Shown here: positions 29,577-39,249 of the stretch, in pieces | How positions within the stretch are numbered: the stretch's first letter is position 1 | How the letters are laid out: every line of letters starts with the position of its first letter | NCBI RefSeq assembly: GCF_024733015.1 | Contig: NZ_JANKJG010000001.1 | Location: 1-64,000, forward strand | DNA length: 64,000 bases | Reading direction: 5' to 3' | Source of the DNA: Pseudosulfitobacter koreensis | GTDB lineage: Bacteria; Pseudomonadota; Alphaproteobacteria; Rhodobacterales; Rhodobacteraceae | Made by a program: the position numbers and the translations under genes | Notes under the pieces: model-generated | Databases searched by the model: none | What the model was told of the DNA's origin: nothing | Seen by the model: only the letters and a program-made list of their open reading frames with translations

Positions 29577-30259
29577 TGGGTCTTCTCCATTTGCGCCAGC
29601 AATGCGGCGGCGGCGGCCTGTTCGGCCTGACGTTTCGATTTCGCGGTCGCCTGCGCAGATGCGCCCGTGGTCAGCTGTGCGGCAATGGTAAACACCGGCG
29701 CATGATCCGGCCCCTCGCGGCCCACCTCGACATAGCGCGGCGGTTGCAGCCCTTTGGCCTGCGCCCATTCCTGCATCGCGGTCTTGGCGTCGCGGGCATC
29801 GGCATCGACATCGCCGATGCGCTTGCCCCACAGCCGGATGATCATCGCCTGAGCGGCATCAAAGCCCGCGTCCAGATAGACGGCGGCAATCACCGCCTCC
29901 ATCGCGTCGCCCAGCAGCGCCTCCTTGCGGCGCCCTCCCGACAGCATTTCCGACCGGCCCAGCCGCAGCACGGCGCCCACGTCGATTTCGCGGGCCACGT
30001 CGGCGCAGGTTTCCTTGCGCACCAGCGCGTTGAAACGCGGTGCCAGCTTGCCCTCGGCGGCCTCGGTGTCGGCCTCAAGCAGCGCTTGCGCCATCGCCAA
30101 TCCCAGCACCCGGTCGCCCAGGAATTCCAGCCGCTGGTTGTCGCCCCGCGTCGGCGACGACATCGAGGCATGGGTCACCGCTTCGGTCAACAGGCCGGGA
30201 TCGGCGAATGCATGTCCGATCCGTTTCTGAAAGTCCCTGAGCTCGTTCGAAATCTTCAT
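29573..30259 (-). CDS. rnc: Ribonuclease III
   Basis: Double-stranded-RNA endonuclease for rRNA and mRNA processing, 228 residues. The catalytic signature [12 protein letters not shown] (residues 41-52) contains the metal-binding Glu45 and Asp49, with a second acidic pair in [10 protein letters not shown]. The C-terminal dsRNA-binding domain ends with [17 protein letters not shown] chose the ATG at 30259, 8 bp after the lepB stop; the longer frame would overlap lepB. Confidence 0.96.
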   Translation of the reverse strand: MKISNELRDFQKRIGHAFADPGLLTEAVTHASMSSPTRGDNQRLEFLGDRVLGLAMAQALLEADTEAAEGKLAPRFNALVRKETCADVAREIDVGAVLRLGRSEMLSGGRRKEALLGDAMEAVIAAVYLDAGFDAAQAMIIRLWGKRIGDVDADARDAKTAMQEWAQAKGLQPPRYVEVGREGPDHAPVFTIAAQLTTGASAQATAKSKRQAEQAAAAALLAQMEKTQ

Positions 30260-30267
30260 CAAATCGC

Positions 30268-31104
30268 CTAGTGGATACCCTTGAAGAACCGGTCGCCGCG
30301 CCATGTCCAGAAGAACAGCATTGATCTGCCCGCGGACGAGAACATGATGCGGTCGGCCCGCCCGATCAGGTTTTCATAGGGCACAAAGCCGACACCCCCG
30401 GCCAATTGCGCAAACCGGCTGTCGGACGAGTTGTCGCGGTTGTCGCCCATGAAGAAGTAATGCCCCTCGGGCACCTGAAACACGTTGGTGTTGTCAGACC
30501 CCTGATCGGTCATGTTCAGCACAGTGTAACTCACACCATTGGGCATCGTCTCGATAAATCGCGACTTGTTGCATGTGCCGCCTTCGCCGACGGGCCCGTT
30601 TTCACAGCGCGGCACCAGACCTTGCGGCCCCTGCCGCGTCATCGGCTCCGAGAACGTGCCCGCAGGCTCCTGCGGCAGCGGCTCGCCGTTCAGGATGACA
30701 ACGCCGTCCTGGACCTGCACTGTGTCGCCCGGCGCGCCGATCAGGCGCTTGATATAGTCGCGGCCCGACACCGGATGCCGGAACACCACCACATCGCCGT
30801 GCTGAGGCGTGCCGCCGAACAGGCGCGTGTTGTCACCGTCAAAGACACCGCAGATGTCCTCGGCGTCGACGTTGATGCCGAAACGCGGCATGATCACGCT
30901 GGGGCACGAAGCATAGGAATATCCGTAGACCATCTTGTTCACGAACAGGAAATCGCCGATCAGCAGCGTCTCTTTCATCGACCCGGACGGAATCCAGAAC
31001 GGCTGAAAGAACAGGGTGCGAAACACACCCGCAATCAGCAATGCATAGACGATTGTCTTGATCGTTTCGACGAATCCGTTACCGGATTTTTCCTTGGCAG
31101 CCAT
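30268..31104 (-). CDS. lepB: Signal peptidase I
   Basis: Inner-membrane serine protease that removes signal peptides, 278 residues. One membrane helix (about 13-33) is followed by box B with the catalytic Ser42 in [13 protein letters not shown] and box D with Lys119 in [13 protein letters not shown]; the [11 protein letters not shown] box E is near residue 220. A Cys-containing insertion (about 165-185) is common in this family in Rhodobacteraceae. It is coupled to rnc and era downstream. Confidence 0.96.
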   Translation of the reverse strand: MAAKEKSGNGFVETIKTIVYALLIAGVFRTLFFQPFWIPSGSMKETLLIGDFLFVNKMVYGYSYASCPSVIMPRFGINVDAEDICGVFDGDNTRLFGGTPQHGDVVVFRHPVSGRDYIKRLIGAPGDTVQVQDGVVILNGEPLPQEPAGTFSEPMTRQGPQGLVPRCENGPVGEGGTCNKSRFIETMPNGVSYTVLNMTDQGSDNTNVFQVPEGHYFFMGDNRDNSSDSRFAQLAGGVGFVPYENLIGRADRIMFSSAGRSMLFFWTWRGDRFFKGIH

Positions 31105-31186
31105 GTCGGCGCTCCCCGCGTTGGTCAGGATGCTACATGCGGGTGCAATGCATGGGTGTCAAGGCAGGCCATCTGCGGCCAAAGCG

Positions 31187-31591
31187 TCAACCTACTATGG
31201 GCCGCGCTTCGATCAGCACGAAGGCCTGCGCCCAAGGGTGATCGTCGGTCAGGGTCACGTGAATGATCGCCTCGTGTCCCGGCGGCGTCATTTGCGCCAG
31301 CCGGTCGGCGGCCCATCCGGTGACATGCATCACCGGCTGTCCGGTACGCAGGTTGCTGACGGCCATGTCCCGCCACGCGATGCCCATGCGCAGCCCGGTG
31401 CCCAGCGCCTTGGAACAGGCCTCCTTGGCGGCCCACCGTTTGGCATAGGTGCCCGCCACGTCCCTGCGACGCTCGGACTTGGCCTGTTCGATCTCGGTGA
31501 ACACGCGATTGCGAAACCGGTCGCCAAAGCGGTCCAGCGTGCCTTGAATCCGCTCGATGTTGGCAAGATCCGTGCCGATGCCAAGGATCAT
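31187..31591 (-). CDS. acpS: Holo-[acyl-carrier-protein] synthase
   Basis: Transfers 4'-phosphopantetheine from CoA to acyl carrier protein. The 134-residue protein shows the two family signatures, [12 protein letters not shown] (residues 4-15, with the Mg-binding Asp8) and [13 protein letters not shown] (about 54-66). It sits in its usual place between pdxJ and lepB, with an 82-bp gap to lepB. Confidence 0.95.
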   Translation of the reverse strand: MILGIGTDLANIERIQGTLDRFGDRFRNRVFTEIEQAKSERRRDVAGTYAKRWAAKEACSKALGTGLRMGIAWRDMAVSNLRTGQPVMHVTGWAADRLAQMTPPGHEAIIHVTLTDDHPWAQAFVLIEARPIVG

Positions 31592-31655
31592 CGCGCAGGC
31601 CCTCTACAATCGCCAGGCAAGAAAGACGTCATGCAATCACCTTCCCAAGCGCGCC

Positions 31656-32087
31656 TTATGGCAACCGCCGCATTTCGCTGCGCGCCCCCAGGGCAAAGAA
31701 CACCCGCGCGACCAGCACATAGACAATCGCCATCACCGCGACCATGGCCGCGATCAGCCCCAGGCTCAGCCCGGTCAGATCCCCCAGCATCAGCGGTGCC
31801 ACCACCAAAACCACGGCGGCCAGCAGCATCGACAACATCACGCCAAAGAGGGCAAACAGCCCCGCCATCTTCCACGCCTCGCGGTTGGTCGGTCGCCGCT
31901 CGGTGGCGCGGGTAAACCGCGCCCCTTCGTTCAGCGTGGTCAGCATGATCGGGATCAGCGACACACCGCCCGAGTTCAGGTTGATGCCCGCATAGGTGCG
32001 GATCAGGTACAGCAGGATCGGCAAGCCAATGCTCAGCGCCAGATAGATCGTCGCAAAGCGCGGTATGTTGAAGCGATAGCTATCCAC
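31656..32087 (-). CDS. ABZJ_00895-like small membrane protein
   Basis: A 143-residue protein with four hydrophobic helices and a cytoplasmic loop rich in Arg and Thr (TRATERRPTNREAWKM). The layout fits the ABZJ_00895 family of uncharacterised membrane proteins. The start is GTG (32085-32087) inside the last codons of pdxJ (8-bp overlap), so expression depends on pdxJ translation. Confidence 0.72.
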   Translation of the reverse strand: MDSYRFNIPRFATIYLALSIGLPILLYLIRTYAGINLNSGGVSLIPIMLTTLNEGARFTRATERRPTNREAWKMAGLFALFGVMLSMLLAAVVLVVAPLMLGDLTGLSLGLIAAMVAVMAIVYVLVARVFFALGARSEMRRLP

Positions 32088-32829
32088 GGGCGTCCTCCAT
32101 CAGGCGGCGCATTTCCGCGATTGCAGGCTGTAACCCGCGAAAGATCGCCTCGCCGATCAGGAAATGGCCGATGTTCAACTCCATCACCTCGGGAAACGCC
32201 GCGACCGGCTGCACGGTTTCATAGGTTAGCCCGTGGCCCACGTGCACCTCCAGCCCCAGCCCATGCGCAAAGCCCGACATCTCGCGCAGCGCCTCCAGCT
32301 CGCGGTCGCGGTCCTCGATGCGCCCTTCGTGGTGGGCATCGCAATAGGCCCCGGAGTGCAGTTCGATCACCTGCGCGCCGATGCGGTGCGCCGCTTCGAT
32401 CTGGCGCTTGTCGGCAGCGATGAAGATCGACACCCGGCACCCGGCGTCGCGCAGGGGCGCGATGAAATGCGCCAGACGGTTCTCTTCGCGCGCCACTTCC
32501 AGCCCGCCCTCGGTCGTGCGTTCCTCGCGCTTTTCCGGCACGATGCAGACCGCGTGGGGGCGGTGCCGCAGGGCAATCTTCTGCATCTCTTCCGTGGCTG
32601 CCATCTCGAAGTTCAGCGGCACGGTCAGCACCTCCATCAGCCCCTCGATGTCGGCGTCGGAAATATGCCTGCGGTCCTCGCGCAGGTGCGCCGTGATCCC
32701 GTCGCACCCGGCCTCTTGCGCAATCCGCGCCGCCCGCAGCGGGTCGGGCGTGTCGCCGCCACGCGCGTTGCGCACCGTTGCCACGTGGTCGATGTTCACG
32801 CCAAGACGAAGGGGGCCAAGCGGTTTCAT
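32080..32829 (-). CDS. pdxJ: Pyridoxine 5'-phosphate synthase
   Basis: Condenses 1-deoxyxylulose 5-phosphate with aminoacetone phosphate to make vitamin B6. The 249-residue TIM barrel begins with LRLGVNIDHVATVRNARGG, and the catalytic/phosphate loops TAHLREDRRH, ELHSGAYC and NIGHFLIGEA are all present. It lies in the conserved alphaproteobacterial order rsh-pdxJ-acpS. Confidence 0.96.
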   Translation of the reverse strand: MKPLGPLRLGVNIDHVATVRNARGGDTPDPLRAARIAQEAGCDGITAHLREDRRHISDADIEGLMEVLTVPLNFEMAATEEMQKIALRHRPHAVCIVPEKREERTTEGGLEVAREENRLAHFIAPLRDAGCRVSIFIAADKRQIEAAHRIGAQVIELHSGAYCDAHHEGRIEDRDRELEALREMSGFAHGLGLEVHVGHGLTYETVQPVAAFPEVMELNIGHFLIGEAIFRGLQPAIAEMRRLMEDARG

Positions 32830-32920
32830 AAGGTTACTCCAGATCTTATTTGCGCCGCAGACTAATACCGGCGCGCCCCAAGCGCGAGGGCTTCTTTGTA
32901 CCGATACACAAGGAGCGCCC

Positions 32921-33601
32921 TCAGTCCCGGTCCGGGCGGGCTTCGGACTTGCTGGCGGCCTTCGCCGCCGCCTTCTGCGCCGCCTTGGACTTCAGCGCCT
33001 CGAATTTGGCCTTGATCGCGCCCTTGCGCCGTTTCTGATAGGCACGCAGCAGCGGGACCGCCATGTAATAGGCGATGCCACCGCAGATCACGCCGGGAAT
33101 GATGCCGCCAACGAGGTAGGGAAAGAATATCTCGTGAAAGAACCGCTCAAGCCCCGCCCAATCGGTCGGATTGCCCTGAGCCACAGCAATCAGATTATCC
33201 CACAGGTCGGACGCGGCATCGTAGAACTTGCCGCCGAACGACCGGTGTGCGTCGTCCTCCATCTGGGTGCCCAGCAACCAGTGGCCGGTTTTCAACGATG
33301 CAATCCCGATGGGCACATAGGTCAGCGGATTGCCAAAGAACGTGGCCATGAGTGCGGCCAGAATGTTGCCGCGCATCGCCGTGGCCACGGTCGCCGCCAC
33401 GATGAAATGCATCCCGTAGAACGGCGTGAATGTGGTGAACACGCCCGCACAGATGCCGCGCGCGATGCGCTCGGGCGTGTCGGGCAGCCGCCGCACCCGG
33501 TGCTTGACGTAATGAAACGCACGGGCCCAGCCACCGCGGGGCCACAGGGCTTCGGCCAGTGCGCGCAAGATCGGCTTGGAGTCTCGACGTTTGAAGATCA
33601 C
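32921..33601 (-). CDS. DUF2062 membrane protein
   Basis: A 226-residue membrane protein with the DUF2062 domain (TPERIARGICAGVFTTFTPF near residue 42 and ATFFGNPLTYVPIG near residue 86). The C-terminal 40 residues are a Lys/Ala-rich, strongly basic cytoplasmic tail. The start is GTG (33599-33601), 26 bp after the rsh stop. Function is unknown; the gene is regularly adjacent to rsh and pdxJ in alphaproteobacteria. Confidence 0.85.
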   Translation of the reverse strand: MIFKRRDSKPILRALAEALWPRGGWARAFHYVKHRVRRLPDTPERIARGICAGVFTTFTPFYGMHFIVAATVATAMRGNILAALMATFFGNPLTYVPIGIASLKTGHWLLGTQMEDDAHRSFGGKFYDAASDLWDNLIAVAQGNPTDWAGLERFFHEIFFPYLVGGIIPGVICGGIAYYMAVPLLRAYQKRRKGAIKAKFEALKSKAAQKAAAKAASKSEARPDRD

Positions 33602-33627
33602 CGGGGCAAGATCCTTCCCTTGCGGGC

Positions 33628-35769
33628 TCAGCGCGCGCGTGCCGGTTCGGCCGCGCCATGTGTGACATCGCGGAAGCGTTCGATCGACGCAACCTCGCTT
33701 TCGGCTTCGAGGGTAAGCATCAGCGAATGCAGATGCTCCACGTCCCGCAGTTCAACATTAATCAGCAACCGGTAAAAGTCCGGTTTCCTGTCGAGGAACT
33801 CAAGATTGGAGATATTTGCGCTGCTGTCGCCAATCAAGGTGCAGATGCGCCCCAAAACGCCTGCATCGTTGCCGATAGTAAGATCAAATGTCGCACCATA
33901 GACCGCCGGATGGCTGCCGTCATGCCAATGCAGGTCCAGCCAGCGTTCGGGCTGGTTGTCAAAATCCACCAGCCGCTGACAGTCGATGGAATGCACGACC
34001 ACGCCCTGCCCGCGATAGGTGATCCCGACGATCCGCTCGCCGGGCAGAGGCTGGCAACAGGTCGCGCGGTCAAAGCTTTGACCCGGCGAAAGCCCGATCA
34101 CCGCGCGCCGCTTGTCGACCTTCTTGCCAGGTTTCGGTGCCAGATCGGGATAGATCGCCTGCACCACTTCGCGCCCCGTCAACTCGGCACTGCCCAGCCG
34201 CGCCAGAACCTCGTCGCCCGAAGACAGGCGCAGGTGCTTGGCCACGGTGTCCAGTGCCTTGTCCGTCGCCTTGCGGCCCACATGCGAAAACGCCGAACGT
34301 GCCAGTTCCTGCCCCAGCTTGATGAACCGCTCGCGGTCCGCCTCGCGCAGGGACCGGCGCACCGCCGACTTTGCCTTGCCGGTCGTCGCGATTTCCAGCC
34401 AGGTCACCTGCGGCGTCTGCCCTTCGGCGGTGATGATCTCGACCGACTGGCCGTTCTTCACCCGCGTCCACAGCGGCACGCGCATCCCGTCGACCTTCGC
34501 CCCCACGCAGGCGTTGCCGATGCGGGTGTGGATCGCATAGGCGAAATCAATCGGCGTCGCCCCGCGTGGCAGCTTCACCACGTCGCCCTTGGGCGTGAAG
34601 CAGAACACCTGATCCGAATACATCTCAAGCTTCACCGCTTCGAGAAAGTCGTCGTGATCATCCTCGTCGTTGAACTGTTCGGTCAGGCCCGCGATCCACT
34701 TGACCGGATCGACAGCAAAGGGGTTCTGCGACCGCACGCCATCGCGGTACGACCAATGCGCCGCCACACCGCTTTCGGCCACGTCGTGCATCTGACGGGT
34801 GCGGATCTGCACCTCGACCCGCTTGCCGTCGCGGCCAGACACGGTGGTGTGGATCGACCGATAGCCGTTGGTCTTGGGCTGGCTGATGTAATCCTTGAAC
34901 CGCCCCGGCACCGCACGCCAGCGCTGGTGGATCGCGCCCAGCGCACGATAGCAATCCTCTTCACTGCCGGTGATCAGCCGAAAGCCATAGATGTCGGACA
35001 GCCGCGAAAACGACAGGTCTTTCTCCTGCATCTTGCGCCAGATCGAAAACGGCTTTTTCGCGCGGCCAAAGACATCTGCCTCGATCCCGGCCTTTTCAAG
35101 CTCGTGGCGCATGTCGTTGGTGATCCGCTGGATCACATCACCGGTTTCACGTTGCAGTGTGACGAAACGGCGGATGATCGACGCGCGCGCCTCTGGGTTC
35201 AGCACGCGAAAGGCCAGATCCTCCAGCTCTTCGCGCATCCACTGCATGCCCATCCGCCCCGCCAGCGGCGCAAAGATGTCCATCGTCTCGCGGGCCTTCT
35301 GCACCTGCTTGTCCACGCGCATGGACTTGATCGTGCGCATGTTGTGCAAACGGTCGGCCAGCTTGACCAGAATCACCCGCATGTCCTTGGACATCGCCAT
35401 GAACAGCTTGCGAAAGTTCTCGGCCTGCTTGGTTTCCAGCGAACTCAGCTGCAGATTGGTCAGCTTGGTGACGCCGTCGACCAACGTGGCCACGTCGTCA
35501 CCGAACAGTTGCGATACCGTCTTGTAAGAGGCTTTGGTGTCTTCGATCGTGTCGTGCAGCAATGCGGTGATGATCGTGGCATCATCCAGTTGCTGCTCTG
35601 TCAGGATCGCGGCGACGGCCACGGGGTGCGTAAAGTACGGCTCGCCGGAATGGCGAAACTGTCCTTCGTGCATCGCACTGCCGTAATCATAGGCAGCGCG
35701 AAGCTGTTTCTCGTTTGTCTTCGGGTTGTAGTTTCGGACCAGCGCGATCAGGTCGTCGGCAGAGATCAT
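33628..35769 (-). CDS. rsh: Bifunctional (p)ppGpp synthetase/hydrolase (Rsh)
   Basis: The single long RelA/SpoT homologue that makes and degrades the alarmone (p)ppGpp, 713 residues. The HD hydrolase domain is intact (HDTIEDT near residue 70), the synthetase domain has the FKDYISQPKTNGYRSIHTT motif (about 290-310), and TGS and ACT domains follow. Both activities should therefore be present, as usual in alphaproteobacteria. It is preceded by rpoZ at 20 bp; omega and Rsh are commonly linked. Confidence 0.96.
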   Translation of the reverse strand: MISADDLIALVRNYNPKTNEKQLRAAYDYGSAMHEGQFRHSGEPYFTHPVAVAAILTEQQLDDATIITALLHDTIEDTKASYKTVSQLFGDDVATLVDGVTKLTNLQLSSLETKQAENFRKLFMAMSKDMRVILVKLADRLHNMRTIKSMRVDKQVQKARETMDIFAPLAGRMGMQWMREELEDLAFRVLNPEARASIIRRFVTLQRETGDVIQRITNDMRHELEKAGIEADVFGRAKKPFSIWRKMQEKDLSFSRLSDIYGFRLITGSEEDCYRALGAIHQRWRAVPGRFKDYISQPKTNGYRSIHTTVSGRDGKRVEVQIRTRQMHDVAESGVAAHWSYRDGVRSQNPFAVDPVKWIAGLTEQFNDEDDHDDFLEAVKLEMYSDQVFCFTPKGDVVKLPRGATPIDFAYAIHTRIGNACVGAKVDGMRVPLWTRVKNGQSVEIITAEGQTPQVTWLEIATTGKAKSAVRRSLREADRERFIKLGQELARSAFSHVGRKATDKALDTVAKHLRLSSGDEVLARLGSAELTGREVVQAIYPDLAPKPGKKVDKRRAVIGLSPGQSFDRATCCQPLPGERIVGITYRGQGVVVHSIDCQRLVDFDNQPERWLDLHWHDGSHPAVYGATFDLTIGNDAGVLGRICTLIGDSSANISNLEFLDRKPDFYRLLINVELRDVEHLHSLMLTLEAESEVASIERFRDVTHGAAEPARAR

Positions 35770-35789
35770 TTGGTCCGCACCTTGAGGCG

Positions 35790-36146
35790 TTAGCCTTGCC
35801 CCTGAGCCGCCATCAACTGACGCAGCAGCATTTCTTCGGTCATGCTGTCTTCGTCCGGCTTGTCGGCTGTTTCCTGACCCATCAAGAGCGCCATTGCGTC
35901 TTCTTCGGGCTCATCGACTTCGATCTGGTTCTGGTTGCTTTCGATCATCCGCTCGCGCAGGTCGTCGGCACCTTGGGTCTCTTCTGCAATCTCGCGCAGG
36001 GACACGACGGGGTTCTTGTCGTTGTCGCGGTCTACAGTCACAGCCGAGCCAGCCGCAATTTCGCGCGCCCGGTGAGCGGCAAGCATCACCAGTTCAAAAC
36101 GGTTTGGAACCTTGTCTACGCAGTCTTCGACGGTTACGCGGGCCAT
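35790..36146 (-). CDS. rpoZ: RNA polymerase omega subunit
   Basis: Omega stabilises the beta' subunit and in proteobacteria contributes to a ppGpp-binding site. The 118-residue protein has the N-terminal [20 protein letters not shown] and [10 protein letters not shown] segments of the family and an acidic C-terminal extension typical of alphaproteobacteria. It is the first gene of the rpoZ-rsh-recO run. Confidence 0.95.
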   Translation of the reverse strand: MARVTVEDCVDKVPNRFELVMLAAHRAREIAAGSAVTVDRDNDKNPVVSLREIAEETQGADDLRERMIESNQNQIEVDEPEEDAMALLMGQETADKPDEDSMTEEMLLRQLMAAQGQG

Positions 36147-36241
36147 ATGGGTGCTCCTGCATCGGATAAAACATCAGAAGAAATGTATCTAGGCCGATCC
36201 GCACCTGATGACAAGGCGAAAACAGGTCTGCAAGGCACCTG

Positions 36242-36808
36242 TCACAGCGGCCGCACCTCTGCCAGATCGGCGGCATTCAGCGCATCGCGCATCTCGATCA
36301 CGCTCAGCCCCGACAAGGGATGCACCCAATCGGGGGCCACATCCGCCAGCGGCACCAGCACGAACGCGCGGTCCTGCATCCGCGGGTGCGGCAGAACCAG
36401 CTGATCAGGCGCTGCCGACCTTTGCTCTTCCAACGGCAGATCACGCCACTGCGCATAGGTTTCGGCATCGGGCAGCACCCGGTCCCCGACCGCGATCAGG
36501 TCCAGATCGACGGTGCGCTGGCCCCATCTGTGTACGCGGGCACGGCCCAGATCCGCCTCGATCCGGTGCAGCGTCGCCAGCATCTCCTCCGGCGACCCAC
36601 TCCACTCCAGGTTGATTGCGGCGTTCACATAATCGGGACCGGCCCCGGCGGGAAAGCAGGGCGTTGCATAAAAACGGCTGATCGCGCGAATCACCACGCC
36701 GGAGTCCGCTATGAGCGCGCAGGCCCTTTTCAGTGTTTCTTCGGGCGTCCCAGCGGAAGATTGCTGATTTGACCCGAGGGCAACCAGTGTATCTGACCGG
36801 ATTTGCAT
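36242..36808 (-). CDS. folK: 2-amino-4-hydroxy-6-hydroxymethyldihydropteridine pyrophosphokinase
   Basis: Folate-biosynthesis enzyme of 188 residues that pyrophosphorylates hydroxymethyldihydropterin. The signature RWGQRTVDLDLI (about residues 93-104) carries the Mg-binding Asp pair, and the start VALGSNQ is typical. I chose the ATG at 36808 (MQIRSDTL), since the 14 upstream residues are not family-like. It is divergent from the NYN gene. Confidence 0.93.
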   Translation of the reverse strand: MQIRSDTLVALGSNQQSSAGTPEETLKRACALIADSGVVIRAISRFYATPCFPAGAGPDYVNAAINLEWSGSPEEMLATLHRIEADLGRARVHRWGQRTVDLDLIAVGDRVLPDAETYAQWRDLPLEEQRSAAPDQLVLPHPRMQDRAFVLVPLADVAPDWVHPLSGLSVIEMRDALNAADLAEVRPL

Positions 36809-36946
36809 CAACTGAACGTCCCTTTTGACCCCTGGGGTGCCTTGCGGCATACTCAGAAATACTTATTTTTGCGCGACACGCCCGTCTTAAAGCAACAACA
36901 CACTCACGGAAACAGGCAGACCGGGCGATTTTCGAAAGGACCTTTC

Positions 36947-37519
36947 ATGTTTTATAAAGACGAGCGGCTTGCGCTGTTCATCGACGGTTCCAATTTGTAT
37001 GCGGCCGCGAAGGCATTGGGCTTCGACATCGACTACAAGTTGCTGCGTCAAGAGTTCATGCGCCGTGGCAAATTGCTGCGCGCGTTCTACTACACCGCCC
37101 TGCTGGAGAATGAAGAGTATTCCCCCATTCGCCCTCTGGTTGATTGGCTGAACTACAACGGCTTCTCGATGGTGACCAAACCCGCCAAGGAATACACAGA
37201 CTCGATGGGCCGCCGCAAAGTCAAAGGCAACATGGACATCGAACTGACGGTCGACGCGATGGAGCTTGCCCCGCGTGTGGATCACATCGTTCTGTTCTCG
37301 GGCGACGGCGACTTTCGACCCCTCATCGAAAGCCTGCAACGCCAGGGCGTGCGCGTCTCTGTCGTCTCCACGATCCGCAGCCAGCCCCCGATGATCTCGG
37401 ACGACCTGCGCCGCCAGGCCGACAATTTCATCGAACTGGACGATCTGCGCGACGTGATCGGGCGACCGCCCCGCGAAGAAGCGACCCAGCGCACCGCCGA
37501 GGTCGCAAGCGAATCCTGA
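36947..37519 (+). CDS. NYN-domain (LabA/DUF88) protein, putative ribonuclease
   Basis: A 190-residue single-domain PIN-like protein. The acidic metal-binding residues expected for a NYN nuclease are visible in LFIDGSNLY (Asp13), MDIELTVDAM (about residue 96) and LFSGDGDFRPL (about 113-123). Such proteins are predicted RNases acting in RNA turnover, but activity is not proven for this branch. The ATG follows AAAGGA and a strong terminator follows the gene. Confidence 0.88.
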   Translation: MFYKDERLALFIDGSNLYAAAKALGFDIDYKLLRQEFMRRGKLLRAFYYTALLENEEYSPIRPLVDWLNYNGFSMVTKPAKEYTDSMGRRKVKGNMDIELTVDAMELAPRVDHIVLFSGDGDFRPLIESLQRQGVRVSVVSTIRSQPPMISDDLRRQADNFIELDDLRDVIGRPPREEATQRTAEVASES

Positions 37520-37593
37520 AATCAAACACTGCGGCCAACGTCGTCTCGCGACTGGCTGCACCGTTTGTATATTGTGTTCACACATCACTAATG

Positions 37594-37626
37594 CCGGACC
37601 TCTTCAACGAAGAGGCCCGGTTTTTT
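37594..37626 (+). terminator. Rho-independent terminator after the NYN gene
   Basis: The stem CCGG-a-CCTCTT / AAGAGG-c-CCGG (one mismatch) has a 5-nt loop and is followed by six T. It ends the single-gene NYN transcript. Confidence 0.88.
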
Positions 37627-37701
37627 CGTTGAATAGACTGATTCAAATAATCGTGTCTGACAGCCTAGCCTCTTCGGTCGCAACCGCGACCCCCCTGAAC
37701 A

Positions 37702-37722
37702 GGGGGGGGGGGGGGGGGGGGG
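37702..37722 (+). repeat. Homopolymer of 21 G upstream of ispH
   Basis: An uninterrupted run of 21 G lies 124 bp before the ispH start and 75 bp past the NYN terminator. Tracts of this length are prone to slipped-strand length change and to sequencing or assembly error; both readings are open. Confidence 0.9.
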
Positions 37723-37846
37723 TAAGCACAGACGCCTGTGGCCCGTACCGCCCTCGACAAAAGCTGCTGCCAGCAGCGCCGGGGTTTACGCAAGCCCCCC
37801 GACACCCTACCTCTAGCCTAACCGCATGCGCCCCCGGAGCCTTTCC

Positions 37847-38800
37847 ATGTCGTCCAAGCCCCCGCTGACCCTCTACCTTGCCGCCCCGCGCGGATTTTGC
37901 GCGGGCGTCGACCGCGCCATCAAGATCGTCGAGATGGCGCTGGAGAAATGGGGCGCGCCCGTCTACGTGCGCCACGAGATCGTGCACAACCGCTTTGTCG
38001 TGGACGGATTGCGCGACAAGGGCGCGGTGTTCGTCGAGGAACTGGACGAATGCCCCGACGACCGCCCCGTGATCTTTTCGGCCCATGGCGTGCCCAAGGC
38101 GATCCCGGCCACGGCCGAGCGCCGCAATATGGTCTATGTCGATGCCACCTGCCCGCTGGTCAGCAAGGTCCACATCGAGGCCCAGCGCCACTCCGATGCA
38201 GGCCTGCAGATGATCATGATCGGCCATGCGGGTCACCCTGAAACCGTCGGCACCATGGGCCAGTTGCCCGAGGGCGAGGTGCTGCTGGTGGAAACCCCCG
38301 ACGACGTCGCCCACGTCAACGTGCGCGATCCCGCGAAGCTGGCCTATGTCACGCAGACCACGCTCAGCGTCGACGACACCGCCGATATCGTCGCAGCGCT
38401 CAAGGCGCGCTTTCCCGCCATCGTCGGCCCGCACAAGGAAGACATTTGCTACGCCACGACCAATCGGCAGGAAGCGGTCAAGGCCATTGCCCCCAAATGC
38501 GACGCGATGCTGGTGGTGGGTGCCCCCAACTCGTCGAACTCGCGCCGCCTGGTCGAAGTTGGCGCCCGCGCAGGCTGTGACTACGCCCAACTGGTGCAAC
38601 GCGCCGACGACATCGACTGGCGCAGCCTCGAGGGAATCGCGTCGATCGGCGTGACAGCCGGCGCATCCGCGCCCGAAGTGCTGATCAACGAGGTGATCGA
38701 CGCTCTGAAGGCGCGTTTCGACGTCACCACCGAACTGGTCGAAACCGCAATCGAGAATGTCGAATTCAAGGTGCCCCGCGTTCTGCGCGCGCATGCCTGA
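37847..38800 (+). CDS. ispH: 4-Hydroxy-3-methylbut-2-enyl diphosphate reductase
   Basis: Last enzyme of the MEP isoprenoid pathway, an iron-sulfur reductase of 317 residues. The three cluster cysteines are in [10 protein letters not shown] (Cys18), VDATCPLV (about residue 101) and the late NSSNSRRL segment region (Cys about 203), with conserved AHGVPK and GHAGHPET loops. I chose the ATG at 37847, which has GGAG 7 nt upstream; an ATG 21 bp earlier is in frame. It heads a seven-gene operon that runs to 41746. Confidence 0.95.
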   Translation: MSSKPPLTLYLAAPRGFCAGVDRAIKIVEMALEKWGAPVYVRHEIVHNRFVVDGLRDKGAVFVEELDECPDDRPVIFSAHGVPKAIPATAERRNMVYVDATCPLVSKVHIEAQRHSDAGLQMIMIGHAGHPETVGTMGQLPEGEVLLVETPDDVAHVNVRDPAKLAYVTQTTLSVDDTADIVAALKARFPAIVGPHKEDICYATTNRQEAVKAIAPKCDAMLVVGAPNSSNSRRLVEVGARAGCDYAQLVQRADDIDWRSLEGIASIGVTAGASAPEVLINEVIDALKARFDVTTELVETAIENVEFKVPRVLRAHA

Positions 38801-38821
38801 CCTTATCCGAGGAAACCGCAG

Positions 38822-39217
38822 ATGCCCAAGACCACCGGCCTCAGTCACCTTGGCCTTGCCGTGCGCGACCTCGACACGACGACCGGCTTTTTCGTCAAAT
38901 GTCTCGGCTGGCTACAGATCGCCCAGGATCTAAGCTATCCGCGCACCACCCTGACCGATGGCAGCCTGCGGTTGTCGCTTTGGCAGGCAGACGAGGCCGC
39001 AGCCGACTTTGACCGCCACAGCCAGATCGGCCTGCATCATCTTGCCCTTGCCGTGCCCGACCGCGACAGCCTGACCCAGACCGCCGAACTGGTCGCAGGC
39101 TGGCCCGGCGTCACCGTCGAATTCATGCCTGAACCGATGCAGGGCAGCGCCCGCCACCACATGATGTTCGCCGAACCCGGCGGGCTGCGCATGGAACTGG
39201 TCTGGGACGGAACCTGA
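38822..39217 (+). CDS. VOC-family (glyoxalase-like) protein
   Basis: A 131-residue protein with the paired beta-alpha-beta-beta-beta modules of the vicinal-oxygen-chelate fold: the opening GLSHLGLAVRDLDTTTGFFV and the second module LHHLALAVPDRDSL (about residue 71) each provide a metal-binding His, and a closing Glu is in LRMELVWDG. It may be a glyoxalase, dioxygenase or resistance-type protein; nothing in the operon narrows the choice. Confidence 0.85.
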   Translation: MPKTTGLSHLGLAVRDLDTTTGFFVKCLGWLQIAQDLSYPRTTLTDGSLRLSLWQADEAAADFDRHSQIGLHHLALAVPDRDSLTQTAELVAGWPGVTVEFMPEPMQGSARHHMMFAEPGGLRMELVWDGT

Positions 39218-39249
39218 CCCGCGCCAATGATCGAAGGACCACAAGACCG

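Larger units (their letters stand above)
37520..37846 (+). other. Intergenic region between the NYN gene and ispH
   Basis: A gene-free stretch of 327 bp. It holds the NYN terminator (37594-37626), a run of 21 consecutive G (37702-37722), and then the presumed promoter and leader of the ispH operon. No convincing small ORF with a ribosome site was seen. Confidence 0.6.

Noticed and set aside
33658-35793. 711-residue plus-strand frame opposite rsh
   Set aside because: Shadow frame; the minus strand encodes a complete Rsh with all four domains.
37643-38848. 401-residue minus-strand frame covering ispH and the G tract
   Set aside because: Antisense to ispH. It would translate the G run as a long proline stretch and has no ribosome site or domain.
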